A stretch of DNA of 64,000 bases, from positions 11,401 through 75,400 of the forward strand of contig CAYSSJ010000013.1 of the NCBI GenBank assembly GCA_964433675.1. Reading direction: 5' to 3'. The position numbers and the translations under genes are program-made. Source of the DNA: CAYSSJ01 sp964433675 (GTDB lineage Bacteria; Cloacimonadota; Cloacimonadia; Cloacimonadales; TCS61). The notes beneath the pieces were generated by a model. That model saw nothing but the letters and a program-made list of their open reading frames with translations, did not search any database and had not been told where the DNA came from. Position 1 is the first letter of the stretch, and the number at the start of each line of letters is the position of its first letter. Shown here piece after piece: positions 43,722-53,718 of this stretch.

Positions 43722-45107
43722 ATGAAATATCTCGTTGCATTATGCCTTTTGGTCTCTCTGATGGGCTGTGCCGGCATGAGGAGTCATAAGCAGCCATTTG
43801 CTGAGATAGAGGAGAAAATCGGTCAAGGTAACTATGCAGCCGCTCTTGCTCAGGTAGAAGCGGGCAAGAATAAATTTTACCAAGAAAAAGATCGTGTCTT
43901 GTATTTTCTGGATGCCGGTATGCTACTTCATTACAATGCAAACTATACTCAAAGTAACGAGTATCTCACCCAAGCCGAATATGCTATCGAAGAACTATTT
44001 ACCAAAAGTATCTCTCGTGGTGCTGCTTCTGTGATGTTGAACGATAATGTACTCGAATATGCCGGCGAAGATTATGAAGATGTGTATCTAAACCTGTTCA
44101 AAGCAATTAATTTTTTGGAGATAGGGCAATTTGACGCTGCATTTGTAGAAGTAAGAAGGATAAATAACAAATTAAATGTCCTCAGCGACAGATATGATCA
44201 ACTTGCCGGAGAATATAATACGGCAGAAGAAGCTGAAGTCGAGTTCAAACCGGGAGAATCGCGTTTCCATAATTCCGCACTTGCCCGCTATATGAGTATG
44301 CTGATGTATCGAACGGAAGGAAACATCGATGCAGCGCGTATCGATCGAAACCTTATTTCGCAAGCATTCGAAACGCAAGCTCAGCTTTACAACTTCTCCA
44401 AACCGGAGCTTGATTCGCATCTCAGCTTTACTGAGCAAGCGAAACTCAATGTGATGGCTTTCACTGGTAGAGGACCGGATAAAAAAGCAAGGACTCTCTA
44501 TATTCATACAGAAAAAGATCATATCATCATCGCGACAACAGCAGAAGTACCTTCAGGTAGGCAAGATCTCGCTACTCTGGATGTGATACGATGGCCCGGT
44601 GTTAGTGAGGGTTATCATTTCAAATTCCAACTGCCGGTTATGGAACTACGCTCTTCAAATATTGATAGAATCCGGGTGGTAGTGGATAACAACCGCAGAT
44701 TCGAACTGCAAAAGATGGAGAATATCGAACGCATAGCGGAGGATATGTTCAGACGTAAAGAGCCGCTTATCTATCTGAAGACTATAACTAGGGCAGTTGT
44801 AAAAGGGCTATTGTCCGAAAAAGCTAAAGGTGAGATGACCAGCAGGATAGATAACCCACTTCTCGCATTTGCTGCCAGAATGGCAACCGATGTGGCTGTG
44901 GATGCTACCGAAAATGCTGATCTGAGAATTTCACGTTTTTTCCCGGCTTATGCTTATGTAGGAGAAATCGATCTGCAACCTGGTGTATATGATATCAGAG
45001 TGGATTATCTCAATAGATTTGGAGGGATAGTTCATAGTGAAAATTATGCAAATTTTCAGGTCAGAAGAAATGGACTTAATTTCATCCCAACCTTCCATTT
45101 AAATTAA
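43722..45107 (+). CDS. COG3014-type lipoprotein
   Basis: A 461-residue lipoprotein. The start at 43722 is set by a signal peptide and lipobox LMGC (Cys16); the open frame extends into lpoB but codes for nothing plausible there. There is no good ribosome site, so it may rely on coupling with the gene ending 5 bases before. The N-terminal half is helical with repeated A/Y-rich units like TPRs (about 25-210), the second half beta-rich. Such proteins commonly follow LpoB-like genes; function is unknown. Confidence 0.7.
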   Translation: MKYLVALCLLVSLMGCAGMRSHKQPFAEIEEKIGQGNYAAALAQVEAGKNKFYQEKDRVLYFLDAGMLLHYNANYTQSNEYLTQAEYAIEELFTKSISRGAASVMLNDNVLEYAGEDYEDVYLNLFKAINFLEIGQFDAAFVEVRRINNKLNVLSDRYDQLAGEYNTAEEAEVEFKPGESRFHNSALARYMSMLMYRTEGNIDAARIDRNLISQAFETQAQLYNFSKPELDSHLSFTEQAKLNVMAFTGRGPDKKARTLYIHTEKDHIIIATTAEVPSGRQDLATLDVIRWPGVSEGYHFKFQLPVMELRSSNIDRIRVVVDNNRRFELQKMENIERIAEDMFRRKEPLIYLKTITRAVVKGLLSEKAKGEMTSRIDNPLLAFAARMATDVAVDATENADLRISRFFPAYAYVGEIDLQPGVYDIRVDYLNRFGGIVHSENYANFQVRRNGLNFIPTFHLN

Positions 45108-45118
45108 AGGAGTTTTTT

Positions 45119-46144
45119 ATGAAAAATACTATAGTCATAATACTGGTAATGGTGATTATATCGGCTTGTGCAACTGCTTCCCAAAAAGCAGATGCTCCAC
45201 CGGAATGGTTGAACAATCCCTATGCAACCTATCCGGAGCAACTCTATCTTGCTTCTATCGGTAGCGGAGATTCCAGAGCTCAAGCTGAGAGAAATGCTGC
45301 TGCAAAACTGGCTCAGATATTCGAAACTAGTGTTTCGGTGGACGAGACTCATAGACAACGCTACAAAGAGATCACCGGCAGCGAGCTGATGTCTTTCGAG
45401 GATGAGTTTAGTATGGATAGATCTGTTAGGTTGGAAGCGGAGCAGACACTTATTAATATTACCTATGCAGATAGCTATCGCGATAATATGGGAAAAGTGC
45501 ATGTACTGGCTTATATTCATCGGATGAGAACTGCTGATATTTATGAGAATAAAATAGCAGAAAACGCCGATAAGGTAAACCAACTGATTGCTCAGAGCAA
45601 TAATAGCGGTAATCAGCTCATCAAATACGCTGCTATGAACGCTGCTCAGGCAGTGGCAAATTCCAACCAGATATTGATAGATCAGCTCAGTATCATCTCA
45701 CCCGATAGTAAAGAATTTCTCAATCTTAATTACAACATGAACTCTATCAATCAAAGAGTAGGTGAACTTGCCCGCGATATCACTTTCGAGATCGAGATTG
45801 AAAATGATGATAATAACCAGATATCAATCCTACTTTCCGATATGCTAAACGAACTCGGATTTATGATCACCACCCACGGTATGCTGCTGATAGATGGTAA
45901 GATCGATTTTGAAGAAACCGATCTGGGTAGAGCAGATGGCGTCGTCTTTGTCCGTTATGATCTGCAGCTTAGAGTCATCGATGACTATGGCAATATCATT
46001 ATCAGTATGAACGAGCGGGGTAGAGAAGGTCACAATAATTTCCGCGAAGCCAGACAGAGATGCCTGAGAACAATTCAACAAAAAATCGATCAAGCTTTGC
46101 AGAATAGATTAATCTCATATTTCGATAATCTTGTGGCTTCTTAA
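45119..46144 (+). CDS. LPP20 family lipoprotein
   Basis: A 341-residue lipoprotein with lipobox ISAC (Cys17). The N-terminal half shows the LPP20 pattern: PPEWLNNP, then LASIGSG.SRAQAERNAAAKLAQIF, and VHVLAYIHR. The C-terminal half (about 230-341) contains a second beta-sandwich-like repeat, possibly a FlgT-like region. It completes the LpoB/COG3014/LPP20 trio, so the three probably form one outer-membrane complex. Confidence 0.78.
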   Translation: MKNTIVIILVMVIISACATASQKADAPPEWLNNPYATYPEQLYLASIGSGDSRAQAERNAAAKLAQIFETSVSVDETHRQRYKEITGSELMSFEDEFSMDRSVRLEAEQTLINITYADSYRDNMGKVHVLAYIHRMRTADIYENKIAENADKVNQLIAQSNNSGNQLIKYAAMNAAQAVANSNQILIDQLSIISPDSKEFLNLNYNMNSINQRVGELARDITFEIEIENDDNNQISILLSDMLNELGFMITTHGMLLIDGKIDFEETDLGRADGVVFVRYDLQLRVIDDYGNIIISMNERGREGHNNFREARQRCLRTIQQKIDQALQNRLISYFDNLVAS

Positions 46145-46193
46145 TCATTATAGTGTGGTAAAATAAGAATATAAAGTTAAAGGAGATTCTAAG

Positions 46194-46610
46194 ATGATTT
46201 CTTACCGTAAAGAACTCTGGTTTCACACGAAAAAAAGACGAGAATTGGTTCATATTACGGATATGATTCAAGAAGCAGTAGAATCGTCTAATGTAAAAGA
46301 AGGGCTATGTTTGGTAAACTCCATGCATATCACCTCCAGTGTATTTATAAATGATAACGAACCCGGATTGCATGCGGATTTCGAAGTTTGGTTGGAAAAA
46401 CTGGCACCAGAGAAACCTTATGACCAATATCGGCACAATGGTTTTGAAGATAATGCAGACGCACATTTGAAAAGAACGGTTATGGGTAGAGAGGTTGTAG
46501 TAGCCATTACAGACGGCAAACTCGATCTTGGTCCATGGGAAGCAATATTTTACGGAGAGTTCGACGGGAAGCGCGATAAAAGTGCGTTGATAAAGATCAT
46601 CGGCGAATGA
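46194..46610 (+). CDS. yjbQ: YjbQ (UPF0047) family protein
   Basis: A 138-residue jelly-roll protein with the conserved HITSSVFINDN (45-55), His91 and the late DGKLDLGPWEAIF (107-119). Some members have thiamine-phosphate synthase activity in vitro; the cellular role is unsettled. AGGAGA precedes the ATG. Its stop abuts the convergent batE stop with no intervening base. Confidence 0.9.
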   Translation: MISYRKELWFHTKKRRELVHITDMIQEAVESSNVKEGLCLVNSMHITSSVFINDNEPGLHADFEVWLEKLAPEKPYDQYRHNGFEDNADAHLKRTVMGREVVVAITDGKLDLGPWEAIFYGEFDGKRDKSALIKIIGE

Positions 46611-47378
46611 TCATTTTATCCTGACACGGTCAAGTTCTGCCGACTTCATCCACCCGCCGGTTCCATTTGGCAATTTGACCAAAAGCCAGTTGTTCTCCGC
46701 TTGCTCGATCGTTACGATCATTCCTTCATGGATGGTGAAGATGCGGGTGAATTCTTCACTCGGGCCGCTGTATCCACTGGCTTGATCGGCTATCAGTACA
46801 GCTTGGCTATCATCATGCAGAGTGTTCCAACGGATGATGCTGATAAGCAAAGATATGCTAAATAGGACGATCAGGAATGTTAAGATAAAAATGGGGATAG
46901 ATTTCTCCTTACCTCGATAATAGATTATCATCCAGTTAATGGTCAATACAATCAGGATAAGAATTGCTAAAGTAATGATAGCCAAGAGATTCAAAGGAAA
47001 TGTGGTTACGATTGCAGACCAGATTCTACCCAGTGTATCCTCAGTCTGCAGGCTTTGTTCATCTTGGGTTATCTCGAGAGCAAAATTCAGATTCTGTCTT
47101 GCTCTATGATGGTTCGGATCAACTTTCAGCGCTTTGAGATAATATACCACAGCTCTACCTAGTTGATCAGCTCTAAAATAACTATTTCCGATATTATAAT
47201 ACAGATCCGCATTGACTATACCCTCATCTTCCAGAGCCATAAATTTTTCCAATGCCTGAGAAAATTGCTTGTTTTGATAAGCTTCTACTGCTTCATTATA
47301 CAAGGTTACTTCCCAAGTGTCGGCTACAAGAAGCATCGGGATGAATAATAATGCTATGAAGATGATCTGCTTACTCAT
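46611..47378 (-). CDS. batE: BatE-like TPR and SH3 domain protein
   Basis: A 255-residue exported protein. A signal peptide (about 1-18) is followed by TPR units (about 25-110), two membrane segments (about 128-152 and 160-185) and a C-terminal bacterial SH3 domain (about 190-250) with SGPSEEFTRIF.IHEGM. It closes the Bat locus, overlapping batD by 4 bases. TPR proteins here are thought to scaffold the periplasmic Bat complex. Confidence 0.85.
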   Translation of the reverse strand: MSKQIIFIALLFIPMLLVADTWEVTLYNEAVEAYQNKQFSQALEKFMALEDEGIVNADLYYNIGNSYFRADQLGRAVVYYLKALKVDPNHHRARQNLNFALEITQDEQSLQTEDTLGRIWSAIVTTFPLNLLAIITLAILILIVLTINWMIIYYRGKEKSIPIFILTFLIVLFSISLLISIIRWNTLHDDSQAVLIADQASGYSGPSEEFTRIFTIHEGMIVTIEQAENNWLLVKLPNGTGGWMKSAELDRVRIK

Positions 47379-49162
47379 TTTTTTGTCCTTTTCAACTTTA
47401 GTATATCATTCACGATCTTTTTCAGAGTCTCATAATCCGAACCGATCTGCTGCTGGGAGAAGCCGCCGGGCATAAAACGAGCTTGGTTGCATTTTTCTAA
47501 GAAAGCTTGGATGTTTTCTGTAATATCAGTCGGGTATTTGTTTGATTTCAGAGCTTCTATGATCGCAGAGGTAGTACTACCACGCGGGATGTGCAGTTTA
47601 TCTGCCAGATAGCTGCAAAGACCATGATAAGCGGCGAGATAAAAATCAGAGCTTTTTGCTTCTGCATATTTTGTGGCTTGAAGGAGATATTTTTTCAATA
47701 TCCGATTTGCCTTTTTACGCCGATAGTAAGCTCCGTCTTGCATCATTCTGGACTGTTCGTTGCTATAGAATATTGCCAAAGGAATTGTGAGTAAGATCAG
47801 CAATCCAACCAGCCAATACCAAACAGAATTGTAAATAAGTGATATACTCCGTACGCTCGGAGTAGTGATAATATAATCAATATCACTTCCTTCTAAGCGC
47901 ACACCTGTCTGAGAGCCGATGCGGGGGATGAACATCTGATCTGAAGGCTCTACCGAGATGGAGAATTGGGCAGTTTGGATAGTTCTGTAGCTTTGGCTTT
48001 TCGGATCGAAATAATTGAATTGATAAGCAGGTATGGTAAAATTACCCGGCTCTTGGGCAATGATCAGATATCTCACCACTTTTTTACCATTTATCTTGTT
48101 ATCTTCAAGCTCGGTCGAAATCTCCGGATCGATGAATCTGATGTTCTCTATAGATTTGATGGGCGGAGGATCAAAATGTTTGAAGTTCCCCTCTCCATCG
48201 ATAGTTATTGTATATGTGATTGGATCTCCTACAGTTACAGAGCTGGAACTGAGTGATGCCGAGATATCGAAATCTCCGACCGCACCGGAGAATTCATCCG
48301 GGCGACCTGCTGTAGGTAGGTTGCGTGCTGTGATCGTCATCGGCTTACTGGCTATATCATAACGTCTTGAAGAACCGAAATCGAAAAAGCTGCGCCGAGG
48401 AGTTCGGATATCGACTACCATTTGTAAAGGTGGAATCTCCAAATTCCCACTTCTTTTGGGGAATAAGACAAGCGATCTGAGCGTCATCACATTGAAAATC
48501 TTACCCTGATAGGTAGTTCTGCGGAAATTTATCCTCTCGGGGATATAGACATCCTCCTTCCAAAAACCGGTGAAATTCGGCTCGCTACCGAAGGACATAT
48601 TGGAGATATCATATTGTGAGTATAGTTTGTAACTAACTGTTATCGGTTCATCGAGATAGACGTTCTCTTTGTCATATTCGGTGATGATAAAAAGATTCGC
48701 TTCGATACTCTCATCATCGTCTTGATACGGTTGAGCCGGAGAAGTGCGAGGAGCAGATGGCTCTGTAGAGCCCTCTTTGATAGTAATGGAGATCGGTTTG
48801 GTAGTATAAGTCGCTCCTTTGTGAGCTATACTGATCGGAGGGATTAGAGTGATCCCGGTTTGAACCGGTCTGAGCGTATAGATATAGCTGCGCTTTACGG
48901 TAGATTCCATCCTGCCGTTTATGATGGAGTAAGACGAAGATGAGGAAGTGGAAGTGCCGATGAGCCTGAGATGTTCGATCTCCGGCAGACTCGGTTGTGA
49001 TATACGATTGGCATCTTCGCCACTGATCTCGATAGTTAGCTTCAGGTTATCTTCCACTCCGATGGTAGTTTTATCTACAAAAGCTTCTATTTGGAGATCA
49101 TCGCTCCATGCTAAGCTGAGTGAGATAAATAGCAAAATTGAGATAAGTAATATTCTTTTCAT
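47375..49162 (-). CDS. batD: BatD (oxygen tolerance) family protein
   Basis: A 595-residue membrane-anchored periplasmic protein. The signal peptide (about 1-20) is followed by several Ig-like or beta-sandwich domains (PSLPEIEHLRLIGTSTSSSSS and GDPITYTITIDGEGN are typical). A membrane segment lies near residues 438-460, and the remainder is cytoplasmic helices. BatD is thought to anchor the Bat complex. It starts 1 base after batC. Confidence 0.9.
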   Translation of the reverse strand: MKRILLISILLFISLSLAWSDDLQIEAFVDKTTIGVEDNLKLTIEISGEDANRISQPSLPEIEHLRLIGTSTSSSSSYSIINGRMESTVKRSYIYTLRPVQTGITLIPPISIAHKGATYTTKPISITIKEGSTEPSAPRTSPAQPYQDDDESIEANLFIITEYDKENVYLDEPITVSYKLYSQYDISNMSFGSEPNFTGFWKEDVYIPERINFRRTTYQGKIFNVMTLRSLVLFPKRSGNLEIPPLQMVVDIRTPRRSFFDFGSSRRYDIASKPMTITARNLPTAGRPDEFSGAVGDFDISASLSSSSVTVGDPITYTITIDGEGNFKHFDPPPIKSIENIRFIDPEISTELEDNKINGKKVVRYLIIAQEPGNFTIPAYQFNYFDPKSQSYRTIQTAQFSISVEPSDQMFIPRIGSQTGVRLEGSDIDYIITTPSVRSISLIYNSVWYWLVGLLILLTIPLAIFYSNEQSRMMQDGAYYRRKKANRILKKYLLQATKYAEAKSSDFYLAAYHGLCSYLADKLHIPRGSTTSAIIEALKSNKYPTDITENIQAFLEKCNQARFMPGGFSQQQIGSDYETLKKIVNDILKLKRTKK

Positions 49163-49163
49163 A

Positions 49164-49877
49164 CTACCACCATTTGGAATCTCTTTGTGGTATCTCGGGA
49201 GCGCTCATTTCTTTTTCGAGCTCCAGATCATCCTTTTCCCTCTGGATAAGCGATTGCAACAGTTTTTCTGCTTCTTCTTCATCTAATTTTTCCAGCTCGA
49301 TTTCCTCTTGCTGCTGTTGTTGCTCTTCATCTTGTTGATCTTCACCCGGAGAAGGTGGCTGTTCTTGTTGCTGCTCTTCTTCTTCTTGTTCTTCATCATT
49401 ATCGGAATCTTCGGACTGGCTCGGATGATCCTGTTCACGTTCCAAGAAGCGGGAGACCAGCTCATAGTTGTAGCGAGCATCAGCATGATTCGGATCTTGG
49501 AGGATGGCATCACGATAGTGTTGAATGGCTTTTTCATAATCCTGCTCGTTGAAATATATATTGCCCAGATTATGGAAAGCATCGGCTTTGTTGGCAAAAT
49601 CATCGTCTCTGAGTGCTAATTCATAAGCATTTTGCGCTGCATCGAAGTCTCCCTTTTTGTAATGCAGATTACCGAGATTGTACTGTATATTTCCCTCTCT
49701 CGGATTTTTCAATGCGTTATCTCGAAAATATCTCTCTGCTTCTTCATAGTTCTCTTTGTCAAATTCACGTACACCTCTCAGATTGCGGATCACATCCTGA
49801 TATGAGAGCGTACCTGCAGATAAGCATGTAAATGCAAAGATCGAAATAAGAACTAACCATATATATCTCATCATCAT
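49164..49877 (-). CDS. batC: BatC-like TPR protein
   Basis: A 237-residue exported TPR protein. After a signal peptide there are three TPR units (about 38-140, with YNLGNLHYKKGDFDAAQNAYE as one). A very acidic and Gln-rich low-complexity stretch follows (about 145-205). The last 30 residues are helical and charged. Among three in-frame ATGs at the start, 49877 overlaps the batB stop as ATGA. The low-complexity region may serve as a flexible linker. Confidence 0.85.
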   Translation of the reverse strand: MMMRYIWLVLISIFAFTCLSAGTLSYQDVIRNLRGVREFDKENYEEAERYFRDNALKNPREGNIQYNLGNLHYKKGDFDAAQNAYELALRDDDFANKADAFHNLGNIYFNEQDYEKAIQHYRDAILQDPNHADARYNYELVSRFLEREQDHPSQSEDSDNDEEQEEEEQQQEQPPSPGEDQQDEEQQQQQEEIELEKLDEEEAEKLLQSLIQREKDDLELEKEMSAPEIPQRDSKWW

Positions 49878-50887
49878 ATCACCCGCATGAACTTACTTTT
49901 TTTCTTATATAATACTGCAGATTCGATCAGAAGCAAGATAAACGCTATGATAATAAAGTAATGATACTGTTCTTTGTAACGGATATATTCGCGAGTTTCG
50001 TAGAGATCTTTTTCATAAGTTTCTATCTCTTTTAGGATCTCATATATCTCCGATTGATGTGGAGTGATGGGATAGAATTTTCCACCCGTGACTGAGGCGA
50101 TCTGTGCTAAAGTGTTCACATCCAATTTGGTGAGAATAATCTCCCCATGCTGATCTTTGGCATATTCCAGATTACTCGCTTCATCTCTGATTGGGATAGG
50201 ACTGCCTTGCGGAGTACCGATACCCAGCACATACACGGTTACTCCCTCTTCGGATAGCTCTTCTGCTGTTTTCACTCCACGTCCCTGCAAATCTTCTCCA
50301 TCACTTACGAGGATGATTATCTTATGACGGCTATCTTCATGGAAAAGGGAGGCAGACTTTTTAAGCCCGCTTGCCATATCCGTTCCTAATGAACTGATAG
50401 AATTCGTATCCAATAGATCCAAAAATAATCTTGCTGCGCTATAATCATTTGTGAGGGGAGACTGTACGATACTCTCGCCTGCAAAGGCTACCAGACCGAC
50501 ACGATCGCCAGATAATTCCCCGATGAATTGGGCTATATGATTTTTCGCTCTCTGAATTCGGCTCGGTCTGATATCCTCAGCGTCCATACTTTTGGATACA
50601 TCCAGACAAACAACGATATCTATCCCTTCTTGGGTGTAGATCTTTATCTCCTGATCCCATTGTGGACGTGCCAAGCCGATGATCAAAAAGAAGAGGGCGA
50701 AGATAAGCAATATCTGCTTCATATTCCAATGAAATTTGGAGAACTGCTGATAATAAAAAGGATGAAATTTGTTATCGGAGAATTTGGCAAACCGTCTCAA
50801 CCTGCGTCTCTCCGCAAAATGAAGAAAAACCACAAACAGAGGTATGAGCAGAAGAGCAAACAGAGCATTGATATTATACCATTGCAT
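49874..50887 (-). CDS. batB: BatB-like von Willebrand factor A domain protein
   Basis: A 337-residue inner-membrane protein with two N-terminal segments (about 6-24, 58-74), a VWA domain (about 85-290) and a C-terminal segment (about 305-325). The MIDAS motif DVSKS (96-100) is intact. I start at ATG 50887, since GAGGGA is well spaced there; an in-frame GTG at 50896 abuts it. BatA and BatB are proposed metal-binding partners in the Bat complex. Confidence 0.92.
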   Translation of the reverse strand: MQWYNINALFALLLIPLFVVFLHFAERRRLRRFAKFSDNKFHPFYYQQFSKFHWNMKQILLIFALFFLIIGLARPQWDQEIKIYTQEGIDIVVCLDVSKSMDAEDIRPSRIQRAKNHIAQFIGELSGDRVGLVAFAGESIVQSPLTNDYSAARLFLDLLDTNSISSLGTDMASGLKKSASLFHEDSRHKIIILVSDGEDLQGRGVKTAEELSEEGVTVYVLGIGTPQGSPIPIRDEASNLEYAKDQHGEIILTKLDVNTLAQIASVTGGKFYPITPHQSEIYEILKEIETYEKDLYETREYIRYKEQYHYFIIIAFILLLIESAVLYKKKSKFMRVI

Positions 50888-50900
50888 AAAAATCACTCCC

Positions 50901-51890
50901 TCAGGGTAATTCCCACATGATAATAAGGCGAAGGATGAGCTCTAGGAGCAACAGTCCGAAAGCGATCAATAGGAATAGAAAAAAGAGCTCTTCGTGGTGA
51001 TAATAATGCTCAATCTCGTATTCAGATGCTTCCAGCGCATCTATCTCATCGATGATCTGCTCGAATTCTTGTGTATCTTCGGCATGCCAAGCTCTGCCGG
51101 TGCCGGTGATGCGGGCAGTTTCTTCCAAAGTATCCATATCAAAACCGATCTCAACTTTCTGATAGCGGATACCGACAGGAGTTTGGACCGGAAAATCTAC
51201 CGGACCATAGGTTCCGATAGCTATGGGATATACTTTGATACCATATGTGGCAGCCAATTGAGCCGCTGTCAAAGGATCTATCTCACCGGTATTATTCATG
51301 CCATCTGTGACAAGGATTATCACCTTGGACTCCGCATCGGAATCTTTCAATCTCGCTACGGCTGTTGCCAGTCCCATCCCGATGGCAGTGCCGTCGAAAT
51401 GTTGGGGGAAATCTATGTTGTCTATGGTGTTCATCAGAATATTGTAATCTAGGGTGAGTGGGCAGCGGGAAAATGCTTTACCGGCAAAAACGACCATGCC
51501 GATCCGGTCATTTTTCCGTTTCTCCACAAAATAGCGTGCCACTTTTTTGGCAGCTTCCAATCTGTTTACCGGCTGAAAATCGACAGCGCGCATACTACCG
51601 CTGACATCGAGTGAGATCATAATGTCTATCCCATGACCGATGATGCGCTCTTCCTCATGTACGATTCTCGGTCTTGCCAAAGCTACCAGAAGGGATATTA
51701 ATACCAGTGAGCGGAGGATGAGCGGCAGATAAGATAACCAACTGCTCCGCTTAGTGATAAGCTGAAAAATATCAAAGCGGCTATGGATAAAGCGGACTCT
51801 TTTTTTGTTTTGAACAAATATCTGATAGAGGATAAAAATAGGTACTAAAACCAATCCCCATAGCCATAGCGGATTAACAAACTCAATCAT
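50901..51890 (-). CDS. batA: BatA-like von Willebrand factor A domain protein
   Basis: A 329-residue inner-membrane protein with the same plan as batB: two N-terminal segments, a periplasmic VWA domain with MIDAS DVSGS (95-99) and later VTDGMNNTGEIDP, and a C-terminal segment. It overlaps the DUF4381-like gene by 8 bases. MoxR-type ATPases are thought to remodel VWA partners of this kind. Confidence 0.92.
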   Translation of the reverse strand: MIEFVNPLWLWGLVLVPIFILYQIFVQNKKRVRFIHSRFDIFQLITKRSSWLSYLPLILRSLVLISLLVALARPRIVHEEERIIGHGIDIMISLDVSGSMRAVDFQPVNRLEAAKKVARYFVEKRKNDRIGMVVFAGKAFSRCPLTLDYNILMNTIDNIDFPQHFDGTAIGMGLATAVARLKDSDAESKVIILVTDGMNNTGEIDPLTAAQLAATYGIKVYPIAIGTYGPVDFPVQTPVGIRYQKVEIGFDMDTLEETARITGTGRAWHAEDTQEFEQIIDEIDALEASEYEIEHYYHHEELFFLFLLIAFGLLLLELILRLIIMWELP

Positions 51891-52788
51891 TACGCTTATC
51901 CTTATCAGCAGCAGGCTCTGCTTTGAAACTGCTGATATAATTCTCTAACCACTGCAACAATTCCTGTGATTGGGAGACGGTCGGAACATGTTTGGCAAAT
52001 TTTACCATATCGGTTTGCTGCAGAAATCGGATGATCTCATGTCTATCTTTGCTGCCCAGGTTTTCCAGAATCTTTTTTATCTCGCTTGTGGTGGATTCTA
52101 CCGCATGGAAACCGAAATATCGCTCCAAGAAAAATCTGAGGATGAAGGAAATCCTGAAGTGGAAGAGCAGAAACTCTCCTTTCTGCAAAAGCTTCTCACT
52201 TTTCAGCTCTTCTATCATTTCCAAAGCCAGCTCATAAGCAGGAGTGGTATCTATGATCGGTTGTTCGACAACAGTCTCTTTCTTTCTAATCATGCGTATA
52301 ATATTGTAGATCAAAAAGACGATCAGAGCCAGTAACAATAAGAACAGTAAGATATCGAACCAATGAAAGAAAAAGATTATCGGGCTTTGGATATCTTTGA
52401 TATCTATCTCATAATCCGGAACCAGGGAATGAACCGTTACTTCAAATGCAGAAGTGTGAAAGCTTTGCACCGTATCAGCCTGCTCGACAGTAAAATCCAA
52501 GTTTGGAAAGATATGCTCGCCGGTATCGAAGGGCAGATAAGTGTAAGTGAGCTCTAGCTGTTTCCTATCTTTGAGTTTGCTCTCTTTTGGTTGCAACGAT
52601 TTTAGGATGAAAATATCCAATGTATCAGTCTGCGGATAATTAATCACTGCATCCGGTTCGGTTTGCAGGTGAATATCGAGCCGGATAGGAGAACCGATAT
52701 AAAGGCTATCTGGTTTATCTACAAAATACTCAAAAGTTTCAGCATAGAGGAAGCTGGCTATAAATAGTAGAATAAAGAGATATTTCAA
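51883..52788 (-). CDS. Bat-locus membrane protein, DUF4381-like
   Basis: A 301-residue protein in the usual position between DUF58 and batA. It has a signal peptide (about 1-16), a periplasmic beta-rich domain (about 20-135), one membrane segment (about 145-167), and a cytoplasmic helical domain (about 175-295). The layout fits DUF4381/BatI-type proteins, though the primary match by eye is weak. It probably anchors the complex beside BatA. Confidence 0.7.
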   Translation of the reverse strand: MKYLFILLFIASFLYAETFEYFVDKPDSLYIGSPIRLDIHLQTEPDAVINYPQTDTLDIFILKSLQPKESKLKDRKQLELTYTYLPFDTGEHIFPNLDFTVEQADTVQSFHTSAFEVTVHSLVPDYEIDIKDIQSPIIFFFHWFDILLFLLLLALIVFLIYNIIRMIRKKETVVEQPIIDTTPAYELALEMIEELKSEKLLQKGEFLLFHFRISFILRFFLERYFGFHAVESTTSEIKKILENLGSKDRHEIIRFLQQTDMVKFAKHVPTVSQSQELLQWLENYISSFKAEPAADKDKRND

Positions 52789-52836
52789 ATTACCTCCGCT
52801 TTGCTCTCATCACTCTTTCTCATGATCATTATTCCC

Positions 52837-53715
52837 TTAGCGATGCAATTTGCGTCTTAGCTTGAAGAATTTCATCAAAGTGGGAGCATAAGGTTCGTTA
52901 GTTTTCAGCGTAACCAGATCGATGTTCATTTTTTTGAATTTTTCGGATAGCTCCGCTTCGTATTCACTTGCCTGTTCGTCAAATTTTTCGCGTATATTTT
53001 TGTTACTGGTATTCACGGTGATATACTTGCCGGTTTCCGGATCTTTGAGATGGATCAAACCGATATTTGGCAAAGCGAGTTCTGTGGGATCAATTACACG
53101 CAGGGCGATCACATCGTGTTTCTTGGAAAGCAGCTTCAGACTATCTTCATAACCACTATCCAAAAAATCCGAAACTATGAAGATAATGCTTCGTTTTTTC
53201 GTCATCCGATAGATATATTCGATCGCCTGTTTGATATCCGTGTGTGTATTGGTCGGTTCGAAATAGAGGATATCACGCAGAATTCTGAGTGCGTTTTTCT
53301 TACCCTTTCGTGGCGGTACGAATTTCTCTTTCTGATCCGTAAAGAGTAGAAGTCCCACCTTATCGTTATTGGACAAAGCGGAGAAGGAGAGCACGGCAGT
53401 AATTTCGGTAATGTATTCGGTTTTGCGATAATCTCTGGTACCGAATAGGGTAGAAGCGCTGCTATCGATGAGAAAGAGCACATTCAGCTCTCTGGTTTCC
53501 ACGAATTTCTTGATATACGGATGCCCCATACGGGCGGTGACATTCCAGTCTATCTGTTTGAAACTATCACCCTCTTGATAAGCGCGTACTTCGGAGAATT
53601 CCAAGCCCTGTCCTTTGAATAGACTATGATACTCTCCGGAGAAAATATCTTCCACGAGATTGCGGGTGACAATCTCTATCTTTCGGATCCGCTTTAGAAT
53701 CTCGCCGCTATCCAT
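52837..53715 (-). CDS. DUF58 domain protein of the Bat locus
   Basis: A 292-residue cytoplasmic protein. The DUF58 core GDSFKQIDWNVTAR (49-62) is preceded by EVRAYQ and followed by a VWA-like fold with DSSAS (84-88), a degenerate metal-site motif. These proteins accompany MoxR AAA ATPases and are presumed targets or adaptors. It starts 3 bases after moxR ends. Confidence 0.92.
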   Translation of the reverse strand: MDSGEILKRIRKIEIVTRNLVEDIFSGEYHSLFKGQGLEFSEVRAYQEGDSFKQIDWNVTARMGHPYIKKFVETRELNVLFLIDSSASTLFGTRDYRKTEYITEITAVLSFSALSNNDKVGLLLFTDQKEKFVPPRKGKKNALRILRDILYFEPTNTHTDIKQAIEYIYRMTKKRSIIFIVSDFLDSGYEDSLKLLSKKHDVIALRVIDPTELALPNIGLIHLKDPETGKYITVNTSNKNIREKFDEQASEYEAELSEKFKKMNIDLVTLKTNEPYAPTLMKFFKLRRKLHR

Positions 53716-53718
53716 GCT

